From NCBI GenBank assembly GCA_036186865.1, contig AP025053.1, positions 8,610,498 to 8,674,497 on the forward strand: 64,000 nucleotides of DNA, written 5' to 3'. Positions 34,078-47,657 of the stretch are shown here, in pieces; the first letter of the stretch is position 1, and each line of letters begins with the position of its first letter. A program made the position numbers and the translations under genes. The notes beneath the pieces are model-generated. The model saw only the letters and a list, made by a program, of their open reading frames with translations, was not told where the DNA came from and ran no database searches. This DNA comes from Eustoma russellianum (Eukaryota; Streptophyta; Magnoliopsida; Gentianales; Gentianaceae).

Positions 34078-34669
34078 AAAGAAAGTTTTAACTTTATCTC
34101 ATAGTTGGTACATCTAATAATTTGTGGTTTCATTGGAGTGGGATTTTTTTTAGTCTACTCCATGCATTTCTTTATAAGTTCATTTAAGGCAAACGACTTT
34201 TCATGGGTGAAATAATACAATTTTCTTGGCGTTACGGCGGAAGTTATGGCCTGATTCAACACGTAAATTATAAAGAGTACAAAGCGTGCAGCCCGTTATT
34301 GATGTTTTCTTTTACCTAATTTTGACTTGACTTTGTTAATTTATTTTTACACATCAGAGTCTACGGTGTTTCGATGGATAAGCCCAACCAATTAGAGCTT
34401 CTTGCATCATAATTGGAAACATATGCATCATAATCTGGAAGTCAAAAATTTCAGTTTAGAAGCAGAGGTACAAATATTTCGGAGATTGATTTCCTAAAAC
34501 GGGAAGAAACAATGATGGAAGAAATTACGATTATGATGATAAAGATAATAAATATTTTGATAACAGAAAGTTAAAAAAAAAAAGCCAGGAAAAAAAACTT
34601 GTCTAGATTCATAGATAATGTCACCACCCATTACACATGTGTGACTTTGAAATTTCATGGAATAAAAGT
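34078..34669. other. AT-rich intergenic stretch
   Basis: No gene recognised. Confidence 0.5.
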
Positions 34670-34866
34670 AAAATGATTCACTAAATTAGATGTGCTTCTT
34701 ATATTGTGAAGTATCAGTTCATCGATACAGCTTCACGCAATTTTCATTATAGTTAATCGGAAAACAACATCTATCTGTTTCTAAGACATGAATATGATTA
34801 TATATATCCGACCTTTTATACCCGACATAACTAAAAGTGTCTAAAGTAATAGAGTAATGTTGTTGT
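34670..34866. repeat. TS/Au-like SINE, family C
   Basis: GATTCACTAAATTAGATGTGC, CATCGATACAGC, AATCGGAAAACAACATC and a terminal AATGTTGTTGTT occur in the same order as at 20760-21055. Confidence 0.55.
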
Positions 34867-35944
34867 TAATATATTCATGGAACCTAAACTACATGCTCGC
34901 TAAGTTTACTTTTCGGTACCAGCACCTTTAGATCACCTTACAACATGATCATTTACATACTTAAGCTGATAACTGGCGGAAGAAAGTCTGCAACAATTTT
35001 AATCAAATAACAAAATCCATCTACATTTACGTTTGCAGAAAAGCAAAAAAAAAAAATGAAAAAAAAAAAGAATAGAGCATCAAATGTGAAGCGAACTGTA
35101 GCAAACAAGACATTCTTACCAGCTCCTTGCCCTCCCGTGCAAACACTTCCTGCATCTGGTAAAAAAGCAACCTCCATTGAGCAGTCAGGTCATGCACTAA
35201 TTTTGGCTGCGGGCATTCCGTCCCCGGTATTCCTTTCCCCTTGCTTCTGCTTGTTGTCTCAGCCCAAGATGCTTGCATCTTTTTCACTCTTTTTGAGCGC
35301 TAAAATGACATTATCATATGGTATGAACGAAGGAGACGAGATCAATTTGATTTATGATAGAATAAGGACTTCTCGAATCATTAACACTAACCTGCTAACA
35401 GGCCTTTCATGTCCTGATAGTGAAGGTCGAACCACATATAACATTAACCTGCTAATCCGTCGCCGTCACTGTGGATGGTGGTGGCCGGAGTTGGTAGGAA
35501 GGTGGGGGTAGGCAGCGCGGAAGGGGGGAGAAGAAGGATGAGTTTGTCGATGTTGGTAGGTTGATAGGGGATAGGGGTTGTTGGGCAGTGGGTGGTGGCG
35601 GATAACCAGGTTTTCTGTAACGTTTTTTTTTTTTACAAAGATATCATATGAATAATTTCAATTTCTATCACGTTTGTGTTTTTTAATTAATTATTACCGA
35701 CTTTCTCCGAAATTTTATGCTACGGATATTATAAATATAGAAAATCGCTTTTTAACCGTATCTACAATCTTTGTGGTTTTAAAGTAAAACCATAAAATGA
35801 AAATCATGTATTCGGTGTTCCATAACAGAGACTCCTCAGTTGTTTTCCTTTTTGTCACTTGTGGTTTTGGCAATTGATTTGCGACAATTTTTTGGGAGTG
35901 AAAAGTGAAATCTCTCATTTCAAGGGGCTTTACAGTTTTAAAGA
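34867..35944. other. Intergenic stretch with an unassigned open frame
   Basis: 35056-35511 is open on the plus strand and 35027-35287 on the minus strand. Neither translation resembles a family I know. 35470-35610 is a GT/GGT-rich segment. Confidence 0.4.
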
Positions 35945-36140
35945 GCTTGTATGAAGGATGCAAATCAAGAGCCCAGCGTTAGATGAGATCTTACGCAGTG
36001 ACCCACATAAGATGTCACTCCCGCAAATCAGACATTCGACTTAGCAGCAGAGGAACACTCACACTGAGTGTCTCTGGAATTGAACTCTTGACCATTTGAA
36101 GCAAATATCAACTCGAGTACTAACTGGACTATGCCCTGGA
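35945..36140 (-). repeat. tRNA-derived SINE, family A
   Basis: On the minus strand: box A TAGTCCAGTTAGTACTCGAG, box B GAGTTCAATTCC, then GTGAGTGTTCCTCTGCTGC, GACATCTTATGTGGGTCA and GATTTGCATCCTT. Confidence 0.7.
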
Positions 36141-38411
36141 ACATTTGCAACATTTTTCTACTTTGACGTTTTCTATTTTTACCTAACGTGTTTTCGGACC
36201 AAAAATATATTCATTTGATAGAAAAAAAAGAATTGACCTTTATTTTAGCTCAAAAATACTAGAAGTGCAAGTGGCAAATAAATATAAAAAGGTCTTGGAA
36301 TTGATTTTCTAAAACACGTAGGTCAAAATGTAATTATATCATTATAATATGTATGTATGTATCATCTAATTTCAAAATTTTTCATAGATAAATATGCTAT
36401 GTGGTAACCGACGGTCGTAGAACTTGAAGCATGCTGAGAAGATGGATTACAAAAATTGCCCACGAAAGTTAAAACTCATTTGGGTGCTTTGTTCCTAGGG
36501 CCTTGGGGGATCCAAAGAGTAAGATGTTCATCCTTAGTAGTGCCTCAACATTGGAACCCAAGGTAGAATTTATGCGCATATTACTAACATACTCTGGACA
36601 ACTCCTTAGGGAATGAGGCACGCATCCACTGAGACTGAGACTATGATATAATAGTATAAGTTTCTTCAAAATAATTTCAGTTGGACCTTGTCCTAATTTC
36701 AAAAAGAATAAACTCTTAGCACATAAAATGCCCTATTTTTTTGACTGTTGATTCTTCTCCCGTCATAACAGTGTAGTTGTGGAGTATGTGTATAAGAGTA
36801 GCACCATGAGAATGTGTAACAAAGAACTGTCTGTAGACTAGTCATGACGCAATCTTGAGACTGACTAACTATTCAAATCTTGTATTTTTTTTTTCTTTTT
36901 TATGAAAGCAAAAGGTCATACTCTGACTTCGAATACTTCCATTATTCTAATTCTAATAGACTTTATGGATGATGTAAATTAAGTCTAAATGTGTTTTTAG
37001 GCGAGAAGAATAGAACTTGGTGTCCACGATACTTTTTACCACTTGGTTTTTGTTTTCAAGCAGGGTTCCTTTTCTGCCATTTTGGACCATAGTATCCAAG
37101 CCTAATCCTCTATTACTATTTTCTGGGTATAACGGTCAGTTTTTCTTTTCTTTTTGGTAGTATGGAAGGTTTAGTTTAAAGCCCATTAGTCTTCAATTTT
37201 TAGATTGCATAACTTTGATTGATGCATAAGTTGTAAGTTAGTCCACCTTTCAAAACATATTGTGGGACCCTTTTATAATACGTTTTTTTTTATGCGCTTT
37301 TAACCATTAAGACATTTATGTGGATCTTTTATGCACTCAATAATGTGGATTTTACTTTACTCAATTTGATTTTGAGTTTCCCATTTAATCGGTGAAAGTA
37401 TTTGTTCTGATCTGGATTCTGTATTTCGTCGGCAGTTTTAAATCTTGAAAATTGCACATTCCGTTCAAAATTTTTATTTAAATTGATAGAAGAGAAAGAA
37501 AAACAATAGAGACAAGAAAAAGTATGTCATGATTTGATTTAGAATTATGTCCATAAAATTTATCAAAAGATTAAATACCATACCACTAAGATATTGTTTC
37601 AAAAACATGTCTAAGTATTATCCATGTTATCAACGTTAATTTTACTACTACATAATAATATGTTCAGCTCATTCTGAATTAAAACAAGGGGAAAAGAGGG
37701 TGATGAAACATACATAGGTAAGAATAAAAATGGAACAAAATGTTTTGAAGAAGTTGAAGATAGTTTTGGTATTTCAGACTACGCATCGTTGCCACCTTTC
37801 TAGTGGTTTACATGTAATCGTTATATTAAATTAATATAACCGTGTCTATTGTTATTATCATGTTGTTGTTATTATTATCTGAATACATGCATGCGTGTAT
37901 TATGTTTGTAACATGATTTTCTGTGTAAACGTGTTCATGTTTTTTAAATGTAGATCAAATTATCATATCATATAGTATAAAAATGAGAGTTTTAATGCCA
38001 TATTTCATCTTTTAATTTAATAAATACATATTAAAAAAACTTGAGCGTTCTTTTCTTCTGAATTTTTGGTTATCCTTCCAGACCCAAACCAAAAAGAAAA
38101 AAAGAAAGAAAAGGGAATGTCCACTGTTTGACCAATCTTATCCTAATTCCTAACATACCATCAAACAAGCAAAAGGATAATAAAACCCAAAAAGGGAAAA
38201 GATAACCTGCACGCGTAGGCGGTCAGATTCTCTGTACCGCCACATCAATAACGTTGAGTAGCGCGCCAAAAAACTATTCACTGGACCCTGTCCTCCAATC
38301 ATTCCTCTCCACCTGTCCACCAAATTGTCTGCCATGTCATTAATGATTTCATACAAATTCGCTAGCTTCATATCTGCGATTTGCATTGCAGCAACGGAGC
38401 CTAGAAGCAAG
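36141..38411. other. Intergenic region upstream of the acyl-CoA oxidase gene
   Basis: AT-rich. A family A SINE tail on the minus strand (about 36905-36985) is the only repeat recognised. The last 300 bases should hold the ACX2 promoter and leader; no clear TATA box was picked out. Confidence 0.4.
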
Positions 38412-41400
38412 ATGATGATGGCATCAGTTGAACAACATAATCGGAAGGACGAAATCGAAAACGATGATCAAACGGAAGAATCGACTGTCAATAGGCGAAT
38501 CCAGCGGCTGTCGTTACACATCCGTCCGGCGCTGCCGTCGTCGGAGGAAGTGGTGGAGATGCTAAATTGCGCCGGGAGAACAAAGAAAATAAACGTGAAG
38601 GTGGAGGAATTGTCGAACTATATGAGAGGAAAGCACAGAGATATTCAGGAGAAAGTGTTCGAGTATTTCAATGCGAGGCCGGAGCTTCAGACGCCGATCG
38701 AGATCTCGAAAGATGACCATAGGGAATTGTGCATGAAGCAGCTTATCGGACTCGTTAGAGAGGCGAATATTAGGCCTTTTAAGTATGTTGTTGAAGATCC
38801 TTCCAAGTATTTTGCTATTGGTGAAGCTGTGGGGAGTGTTGATATGTCCCTTGGGATAAAGATGGGGGTCCAGTACAGGTGATTCTTACACAGAATTTAT
38901 CTATTTTGTATTTTTTTCGTAGACGTATTATTTCAGTGGTTTCCTTAATTGGTGATCGGTATGAAGGTTATTAGAGGTTTTGGTGGATTATATTTATGTG
39001 GTAATCTTCTTTCAGTTTTGCTGAATCATATCCGATTTTCCAGATTGTTGTGCTTTTTGCTGGATAATATTTTTTTTTGCTGCTGCAAATAAATTTTTTG
39101 GGTGGTGATTTTGGTTTATGTTTGCTACAATGTTTGGCCAAGGTGTTTGATGTGATTAATATGTAGTGGATTCTGTGTTAAGTTCTTCTGTTGGCAGCGC
39201 GTGAACTCTGAAATAGATTTGGCAATTTGATTGATGGCATTAGGTCACGGTATATTACGACAGAAGTTATCAGCAGTATTCTTTTCAAAATTGTTACTAT
39301 CACGATGCTAGCTTAATGTCTATAGGGTTTCCTTTTATATGTGATTTTGGATATCGAGGATGAGATTGTCAATTTCAGGCTTGATACCACAACTTGGGAG
39401 TTAATCACATTGAGGATGTAGATAGGGGGGTCATACTGAATCTTTTCGTCAGATGTATCGAGGAACTTCTCTTAAGTAATATGTAGTTATGTTTACAGTG
39501 TTGATGTGTGGCTCTCTTTTTTCTCCGCCGACTTAAATTTTGTATATCAATGAGATTTGTTTCTTGTCATTTCAGTGTACAATCCGGTGCTTTGTTGACG
39601 TTTTTCTGCTTACCATCGTACTCTGAAGTCTGTGCTATATATAATTTGTCTGGTTGGTTATCTTAATAATTTAATGAGCTTGCTACACTAACGAGAATTT
39701 TTGGCTTTGGTACTAATTTCTTTTTTTTTTAAACTTCAGTTATATTAGAGGAAGGTGGAGTGTATTGTATACTTCGTTGTTGTTACGCATATGTTATGAA
39801 TGCTTATTTATTTTGTGATGATTGTATTCAGTTCTGAGCTCAAGTAATCAAAGTAGTTGTTTCCAGATATATTTATTGCACAATGTTACAAAGACTGATG
39901 TTGATGGTGATTATGTAGTCTCTGGGGAGGCTCTGTGCTCAACTTGGGAACCAAAAAGCATAGAGACAAGTACTTTGAAGGAATTGACAATATTGAGTAT
40001 CCTGGTTGTTTTGCAATGACAGAACTGCATCATGGTAGGCTGTACACACATGCTCCTAGACCATAATGTCATGCTGCTACCTCTTTCCATTTTTTAGGAT
40101 TTCAATTGTCCTATATAGTTTTGTTGTATTTTATTTTATTTTCAGTTCCATTTGACGTGTGGGCTTTCCCTATCAGGAATTTTAGAACTGCATAAGCCTT
40201 TATATCCTGTTACTTGAGTGCATCTTTACCTGTTACTGGACTCAAGACAACGACTCTTTCATGATGACTGCAAGATCTATGTGATCATAAATTACTTGGG
40301 CTTAAGGAAGAATAATGATCTTGATTTTCAGCAAGCTAGCCAGATATTATGAAATCTAGTTCAATCCTCTTTGAACTGTTTAAGCATCTCTTCTTTCTAT
40401 TCCTAGCTGATACCCTTATTATTATGGATTCAAAAGTATCATTTGCTTGGCATCATCTGCAGTTTTATCTTACCTCTGCTTTAATGCTTTACTGACCGTT
40501 CTTAACGGGTTCTGCTTCAAAGGCTCGAATGTGCAAGGCCTTCAGACAACATCAACATTTGATCCATTAACGGATGAGTTCATCATCGACACGCCAAATG
40601 ATGGAGCTATCAAATGGTGGATTGGGAATGCTGCAGTTCATGGAAAGTTTGCCACTGTTTTCGCTAAGCTCATGTTACCCACCCATGACACAAAAGGAGT
40701 CTCAGATATGGGTGTTCATGCCTTCATAGTTCCAATAAGACATCTGACTACACACGAGATACTTCCAGGAGTTGAAATACATGACTGTGGACATAAAGTC
40801 GGTCTAAACGGTGTAGACAATGGAGCTCTGAGATTTCGTTCTGTGAGGATTCCTCGGGATAATCTTCTTAATAGATTTGGAGATGTTTCACGGGATGGAA
40901 AATACACAAGCAGCCTGCCCTCCATTAGTAAAAGATTTGGTGCCACATTGGGCGAACTTGTTGGAGGGAGAGTGGGCTTGGCCTATTCTTCTAATGGAGT
41001 TCTGAAGATTGCTTCCACCATTGCTATTAGATACTCCTTGCTGCGTCAGCAATTCGGTCCTCCAAAGCAGCCAGAGATTAGCATACTTGATTATCAGTCT
41101 CATCAGCACAAGCTTATGCCTATGCTGGCCTCAACATATGCGTTCCATTTTGCCACTCGATACTTGGTAGATTTGTATTGTGATATGAAACGATTTAATG
41201 ATGAAGAGTTAGTGGGGGATGTCCATGCTCTTTCTGCAGGACTGAAAGCATATGTCACATCTTATACAGCAAAGTCGTTGAGCATATGTCGAGAAGCCTG
41301 TGGAGGTCATGGTTATGCTGCTGTCAACAGGTTTGGTAGTTTAAGGAATGACCATGACATATTTCAGACGTTTGAAGGTGACAACACCGTTCTTCTGCAG

Positions 41401-42963
41401 CAGGTGTTGAATACTTCCTCATTCTCTTTTCTTTTTTCTTCAGGACTTCTTTTCTATTTTAGTGTTTGTATGTCTTTTCCTCCCCGGGGGGTGGGGGTGG
41501 GGGTGGGGTTGACATGTTTTTTCTACACAACTCACCTGCTGAAAATTATATAGGTACAATTTGCTTATCCGACTTATAAAATCATGCAACTTGAAGTTTT
41601 GTTTTCCGTCATGCTTTATGGAGGAAGATATATCGAGTAATTGGAGATTGCTACCTTACTACTTTTTCACAGTTTTGAGAAACTATATTTCATATTTTTG
41701 GGAACCATTTCCCCAAGATAGGACTTGGTGTGGCTGTTAATAAGATGCTGACGTGACTTTCAATTATGTCAATATTACTTTTGTGACATTCAAGTATGCA
41801 AATATGTTTCTTTTAGCCTGAAATGATAGAAATATTTCATGTGACAATGTTTTCTTTATGCTCAATATATGGGTGTTAGTCCTGAATTATCTTAATTTGA
41901 AATATTGAACATTTGAATATCGTTGTTCTTGGTTCAACTTTCTTGTGTTCAGGTTGCAATGGATCTCTTAAAGCAGTACCAACAAAAGTTTCGAGGGGGA
42001 AGGATTGCAGTCACTTGGAATTATTTGAGGGAATCCATGAACACTTATCTTTCGCAGCCTAACCCAGTAACTTCTAGATGGGAAGGTGAAGAGCACCTAC
42101 GAAATCCTAACTTCCAGTTGGATGCTTTTAGGGTAAGTCTAGCATGTCCATATTTTTGAGTTATTCAGTTGAACGCTTTTAGTGTAAGTTTAGCATGTCC
42201 AGACTTTTCTTGAGTTATTATGTGCATATTGGTGCGTTTATCATACATTCTCTCTTGGTCCAGTATCGCACATCTCGATTGCTTCAGAGTGCTGCTAGTC
42301 GACTTCAGAAGCACTCTAAGACACTTGGAGGCTTTGGTGCCTGGAATAGATGTCTAAATCATCTCTTGACTCTCGCCGAGTCTCACATCGAGTCTGTCAT
42401 CCTTGAAAGATTCATCGAAGCTGTTAAAAGGTTGTTAAAACATTTAAGTTCTAGATCTTGCTTTTATCTCATCTTTGTTTGACATGGTTTTGCATTGTCC
42501 TAGCTGTCCTGATGAAGGTTCTCGAGCAGCTCTTAAACTTGTTTGTGATCTTTATGCCATGGACCGAATTTGGAATGACATTGGAACCTACCGAAACGTG
42601 GACTACGTGGCACCCAACAAAGCCAAGGTATTGAAGCTGCCCTGTATGAGAATCATGTTAGACATGGGGAATATTGCCCGAGTACTTTCAAAGGATATTT
42701 GTTCTGCAGTCATGCTTTTTTTGCATGTTGGGCTGTTTGTTTAATTGCCATCATTCTGTTTCGATCTGTGGCGTGATCACTGTGGTTATCTTCATTTTCA
42801 GGCCATTCACAAGTTGACAGAAATTCTCAGCTTTCAAGTCAAGAATATTGCCCGTGAGCTCATTGATGCATTTGATCTTCCAGATTTTGTTATTAGAGCT
42901 CCTATTGGGTTGCAGACTGCTGGTGAAGCTTATTCGCAGTACACGCAGTATGCTGGGTTCTAG
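38412..42963 (+). CDS. ACX2: Peroxisomal long-chain acyl-CoA oxidase (ACX2 type), seven exons, intact
   Basis: Exons 38412-38878, 39919-40034, 40523-41403, 41953-42132, 42264-42430, 42504-42627 and 42802-42963. All introns are GT-AG and the phases agree, giving 698 residues (Arabidopsis ACX2 is about the same length). The enzyme oxidises long-chain acyl-CoA to trans-2-enoyl-CoA with FAD, making H2O2, as the first step of peroxisomal beta-oxidation. An N-terminal PTS2 import signal, RIQRLSLHI (residues 29-37), ends HI rather than the usual HL. Later blocks include [75 protein letters not shown] and FQTFEGDN, whose Glu (about 479) is the expected catalytic base. The C-terminus is SQYTQYAGF. The ATG at 38412 is chosen from homologue length; frame is open back to 38325. 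Confidence 0.96.
41486..41508 (+). promoter_or_regulatory. G-quadruplex-type tract in ACX2 intron 3
   Basis: Four G tracts of 6, 5, 5 and 4 bases separated by single T residues, about 80 bases after the exon 3 donor. Present on the sense strand, so also in the pre-mRNA. Confidence 0.6.
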
Positions 42964-43000
42964 GTTTATTAGGGTCAAGGTCGCTTCTCATTTTTCTGGA

Positions 43001-43022
43001 GGGTTGGGGGTGGGGGTGGGGG
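43001..43022 (+). promoter_or_regulatory. G-quadruplex-type tract in the ACX2 3' UTR
   Basis: GGG, then three GGGGG tracts joined by TT, T and T, starting 38 bases after the stop codon. Confidence 0.6.
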
Positions 43023-44070
43023 ATTGGAGAAAGAGAAAGCAGTTAATTGTTGTAAGTAGGTGTATAAAGGGGGTTACAAAGGAAGGTAGTGAAGCTGCTG
43101 CATTGCTGTTGTCCTGTTGCAGGCTCTTGTTTCTTGCAAAAGTTAAATTTTGCAGAAAAAAATTACAAAAAAAAAAAATTGCAGAAAATTTATTGCAGCC
43201 TTATTGATTCCTCCTCACCAAAGTGTTGTCTTCTTTGGTCTCTTCAGAAGAGAAGTGTCTTCTATTTACCTTTTTGTTTTTCTCTATAACAGAATAAGGG
43301 GCAATGTTGACATCAATTCGTGCCTTTTTTGGCAAACAGTGTGTTGTTATTTTTCTACTATTCATATATTCAAAGGAAGGGACATCTCTATATCAGCAAA
43401 GCTCTGTCACATGGTTTTGACGGTAAAAGGTTCGGAACAGGAGGAAGGAAATTGTGCAATCATTATATGAAACCAATCACCCCGATCCTAATTTGTGCAA
43501 TTTAATGAAAAAATAAATAAATAAAATCACGAGTGCGTGGAGATGTCATGTCGAGTATAACAGGAACCAATAATCCAATTAGCGGTATTGGTTACGTTAA
43601 CTGCATTATAGAAGCACTTTCAGAGAGGGAAGTAGTAAAATTTTATGCCCCAACTTCCAGTAAGGTGACCTTTGAATGGTGTCATTTGGCCTTCAAGAAT
43701 CTTGTAATTTCATGGTCAGGCGTGTCCTTATGGGTGCTTTATGTTATGCCATAGTTTAGTTGATGTAGGGCAACGGAACCTCTTCTTGCTAGAACTTGCA
43801 TACAATTATGGGCGTTTCATTTGATTTACATCCAAAAGCCAGTGATGAGGAATGATAAAAATCAAGTGACAGATGACATAATTAGAACATTTTGACATCA
43901 TGGAGACTTGAACTCAAATCATTGAGACGAACAAAATGTTATTCAATCGCTAAACTAAAAGGTTTCCACGACATATTAATATATTAATAGTAGAAGCAGC
44001 TTTTGATCTTTTTCACACCCTTTTAATCTTTTGAGTTTTAATCTCCAGGAAAATATTACACAAGAATGCT
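43023..44070. other. Convergent 3' intergenic region
   Basis: Holds the 3' ends of ACX2 (plus) and the DUF632 gene (minus). T-rich and A-rich segments are present but no polyadenylation site can be assigned. Confidence 0.45.
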
Positions 44071-47000
44071 TCATATGGTAAATGATCTAGCTGGTGGCCT
44101 GTAACTCAGATATGCATTCCGTGCTGTTTCACATTTCTGTTTAACATCTTCAGACATTTTGAGCGACGCCTCGGAAAACTTGGTTAGTCTGTCGAAAATT
44201 TTTGTCAGACCTGATTGCAAGGAACTCAGAGTTAAAGATCTACCCTCAGTCTTGTCGCCAATACTGGTGTTGGGGTCTGATTCTCCAGTTTCATGTGATT
44301 CCATAGTGATTTCTTCCTTTGGTGGTTCATCCACTTGGCCAAATGCATGGAGAATGTCATGTAAAAAGTCCATGATGGCATTACTTAGTTCTTCAGATGG
44401 CAAAGATTTGATACCAACAGACCAGTCACGACAGAGAGCAAATATTGGTGGTGCTAGTACGCGCCGCGGAGAAAATGCTCTCCTGTTCTTTGATCGCTCT
44501 TGTGGCAACATGATGCAGATTTGCAACCAACTATTTAAAGATTCCACATAAGATGTAAGGCTATTTATCCAATTCGCAAAACTCAAGCCAAAACATTCTA
44601 GTTCATCCTGCAGCTGCAATAGAATCTCATTCTGTGAGCCTTCTTGGTGGATTTTAGCCGGGTTCTTGGTGTGGTATGCTAGCGAGATAGTTATATACTG
44701 CGCATGGTGGCATTCGAGCATCACTTTCCACATTCTGATCAGTCTGCATATAGAGCAATACGATCAGATGACTTAATATTTAACATGGCAATGCTAAGTG
44801 GATAATACCAGCAAGGACCAAAAATCCAGGTAAAAAGGATTTGGATACAACAATTTGATATCAATATTGTTATTGTTTTCCTAAAGCAGAGGAAATTGGA
44901 CATGTCGCCTTACCCTTGCAGAAGCTCCAAAAGCTGAGGCAGCAATTCTTCATCCCTCATTTTCTCAATCCTCTTTGAGATTGAGTCAACAGAATGAAGT
45001 GCAACTCTTATTCTCGAATGCAAGTCCTTGACAACTGCACGGGTTTTATCGATCACTTGGGTGCTGAGATCCTTGGCACATTGTTGCCTCAGCTGTATGC
45101 ACTTGGCATCATATTCCCTTCTAATTATTTCACTAGCCTGCCAATTGGAAACAGGGCACTTGCAGTAAAAGACATGGCAGCAATCCAATGCTACAATATT
45201 GATACTTTGTGATAACACAGGCCATCACCACAGGATGACAATACAGGACCTGTTGGAGGGCCATTCAGAATTCTTTTTCTCAAATAAGGTTCTGAGACCC
45301 ACCAAAAAGCCAAAAAACTCATAAACCTTAAGCTGTTTAAACTGCCAACTTTTAGGTCATGAATCAGCTTCAATGTTTGAAATGACTAGTCATACCACGT
45401 TAACAGATTTAACGATGGATTATCATCATTCTAGGGAAATGCACTATGGCTCCTCTTACATGATTACTGACATCCATCAATCGTATAAAGCCGTAATCTA
45501 GATATGATCAAATCTAGATTGGTCTATGAGGTAAATGAAAAGTATTGGCGATTGATTAAGTTGACATATGTAGGAGAACACAGAACCTTTTTTTCTTTTC
45601 TGATGAACCCAAAGATGATGATTTAGCAATTGAATTAGCATACTACATGCGAGCTCAATATGAAGCATTCAAGATGGTGTTTCGGATAAAAAGGGCAGAT
45701 ATCATTTCCGTATACAAACTCACTTTGTCAGCAAGCTAAAGCTGGAAGAACACTAGGTACCTTTACTTCGTCATATAATTTTCTCTCCCATGCATATAGT
45801 CTGTCCAATGTGGAAGAATTGCTTCCAGCAATCATACAAAACTCCTCCATGAAATCACTTCCACTGTCGTCATTTTCATCTTTTGATGTTGCAGTAAGAG
45901 GATTCCTTGAAGAAGATGACCTGGAAGATGATGTTCGCTTCCAAGTGATAACTTTTGTCGCTCGTTCAGGGTCTGTCAACGCATTTAAGAGTGAAAAATA
46001 GGCATTTACATTAGCAGGACCACCAAGCATGTAAGGTCAAGTACTAGTGTGATACATCCTTCAAATGATATGATATAAGAAAGAGAAGTCCAAGTTTGAA
46101 TTGATGGAAAATAACAACTAAAGAAATGGTCCCATGAACTGTCTCCACCTGTGTTATGCAATCAATAAAGCAGAAAGCCTTAGTCTGCACATAAAATAGT
46201 TTCAGAGACCTAAGTCCAAGAAAAAGACTCAGTCAGATTAGGAAGTTGAGCCAAAAGAAATAAGACCATAGCTTCCTAATGCAACTATTGTTCTGCATAT
46301 GAAAGCCAAATAAGCCTTTAGACTTTTCTTTGGGGGCACAGGGTGGTGTTTGATGGGATACAAAATCATAAGCTTCAAGATTCAAAATGAAATGAACCGG
46401 TGTCATAGAAAACATAAGCTCACCAGCAGTTACATTTGCATTTCTTCCTTGGCAGCATACTTTTCTGAAAGAAGCCAAATAAGCAGAAGCTGGTGATTTA
46501 CCTGCGGGACAAAAACAAACATGACGAACCATCCTAATCAAAGTAGACAAATCACAAGTATACAACAGTTACGTTACTCCTTTGAAACAAAACATGCGAG
46601 TATATACATCTTAACAATGCAGATAAATATGAAAGGCTATCTTGATCATACCTTTGGCTTGATCATACCCAACTCGAATCTTGTTGGCCTCGAGCATCCT
46701 GGAAACTTCCCTACCCGATTCAGATGCACGAAAGAATCTATGCTCAATGTCCTTTATACTAGAAAGAAAGTCTTTAGCTCTATGAGTAATGAATTCAGAA
46801 GGATCTTCTCTTTCAGCACATACATCCTTCTCTCCAACAGGTCTATCTTTCTTAGAAACCGACTGTTCTAAGCTCACTTTACCGACTGATTTTCCAGTAG
46901 AACCATCGCCTTTCCTCGCACTCCCCTCTTTAACTTCACCATATCCTGCACTCTGACCATTTGTTTCAAGTTTTTGCTGCAATGCTGAATTCCCATTATA

Positions 47001-47657
47001 GACAACCAATTTACTATTACTACTAGCTTCTGATTTCGGAGTTACAAAAACTTCATCAGTTTCATTATCCCCACATATCTCCCCAACTCTGCCACCAGAT
47101 GGTTTCCCATCATCAAAATTTGGTTGCACATTGTCTTGCCCCAAGAACCTAAAGCTCTCAGAAACATCAAGAGGATCAAAGAAATCCCAAGATGATCCAA
47201 ATTCGGGAGGTGGGGGTGGGGGTGGAGGTGTTGAGAAATCACCATCATCCATATATATATTTTTGGTTGTTACATGATTAACTCTAACAGTCAAAGTGCT
47301 ACTCCCACCTGTCATCATGTAACTCATCCTGGCAGTGGGTTGTGAAAGAGGGCTTCCATTGAGGATTGGAGAATCAGAAACACCACCAGTGTGAGATGGG
47401 GAGGCGGATGGATAGGAAGAATGTGATGGGGTTTTATCAACTTCATTAGCTGAAGTGGATATGGAAGGCTCAATCAAGATTTCAGCCTCAGCATATCTCC
47501 TTAGAGCAATTCCTATGTTTCTCAAAGACTCAACATACGAAACATGTGTAGCTGCCAAAGAATATCTAGAATCAATTGCTTGCTTGATAAACTTTTTCCT
47601 TTCTTTGCACAGCCTCAAAGCTTCACTTTTATCCCCTTTTGAGGTTGCTGAACCCAT
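44071..47657 (-). CDS. DUF630/DUF632 protein (NRG2-like), five exons, intact
   Basis: On the minus strand the exons are 47657-46652, 46501-46424, 45972-45761, 45137-44914 and 44743-44071. Junctions are GT-AG, phases agree, and the product is 730 residues. The N-terminus MGSATSK fits an N-myristoylation signal and begins DUF630 (EALRLCKERKKFIKQAIDSR, residues 13-32). A Ser/Pro-rich region with eight prolines (144-151) and SWDFFDPLD follows. DUF632 starts around residue 290 (FLSSIKDIEHRFFRAS) and includes TSSSRSSSSRNPL, STLDRLYAWERKLYDEVK, SRIRVALHSVDSISKRIEKM and MWKVMLECHHAQY. Arabidopsis NRG2 of this family is a nuclear regulator of nitrate signalling that binds NLP7; other members are uncharacterised, so the role here is inferred only. 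Exon 3 could start slightly upstream; the AG before ACCCTGAACG is chosen because it keeps phase and homology. Confidence 0.93.

Noticed and set aside
38325..38411. Upstream ATG extending ACX2 by 29 residues
   Set aside because: The extension is hydrophobic and would bury the PTS2 signal. Known ACX2 proteins start near the ATGs at 38412-38420.
41410..41553. Continuation of the ACX2 exon 3 frame past 41403
   Set aside because: The frame stays open by chance into intron 3. The donor at 41404 and exon 4 ([10 protein letters not shown]) restore family homology.
44159..44551. 130-codon plus-strand frame
   Set aside because: Antisense shadow of the last DUF632 exon, which has clear homology and correct splice phases.
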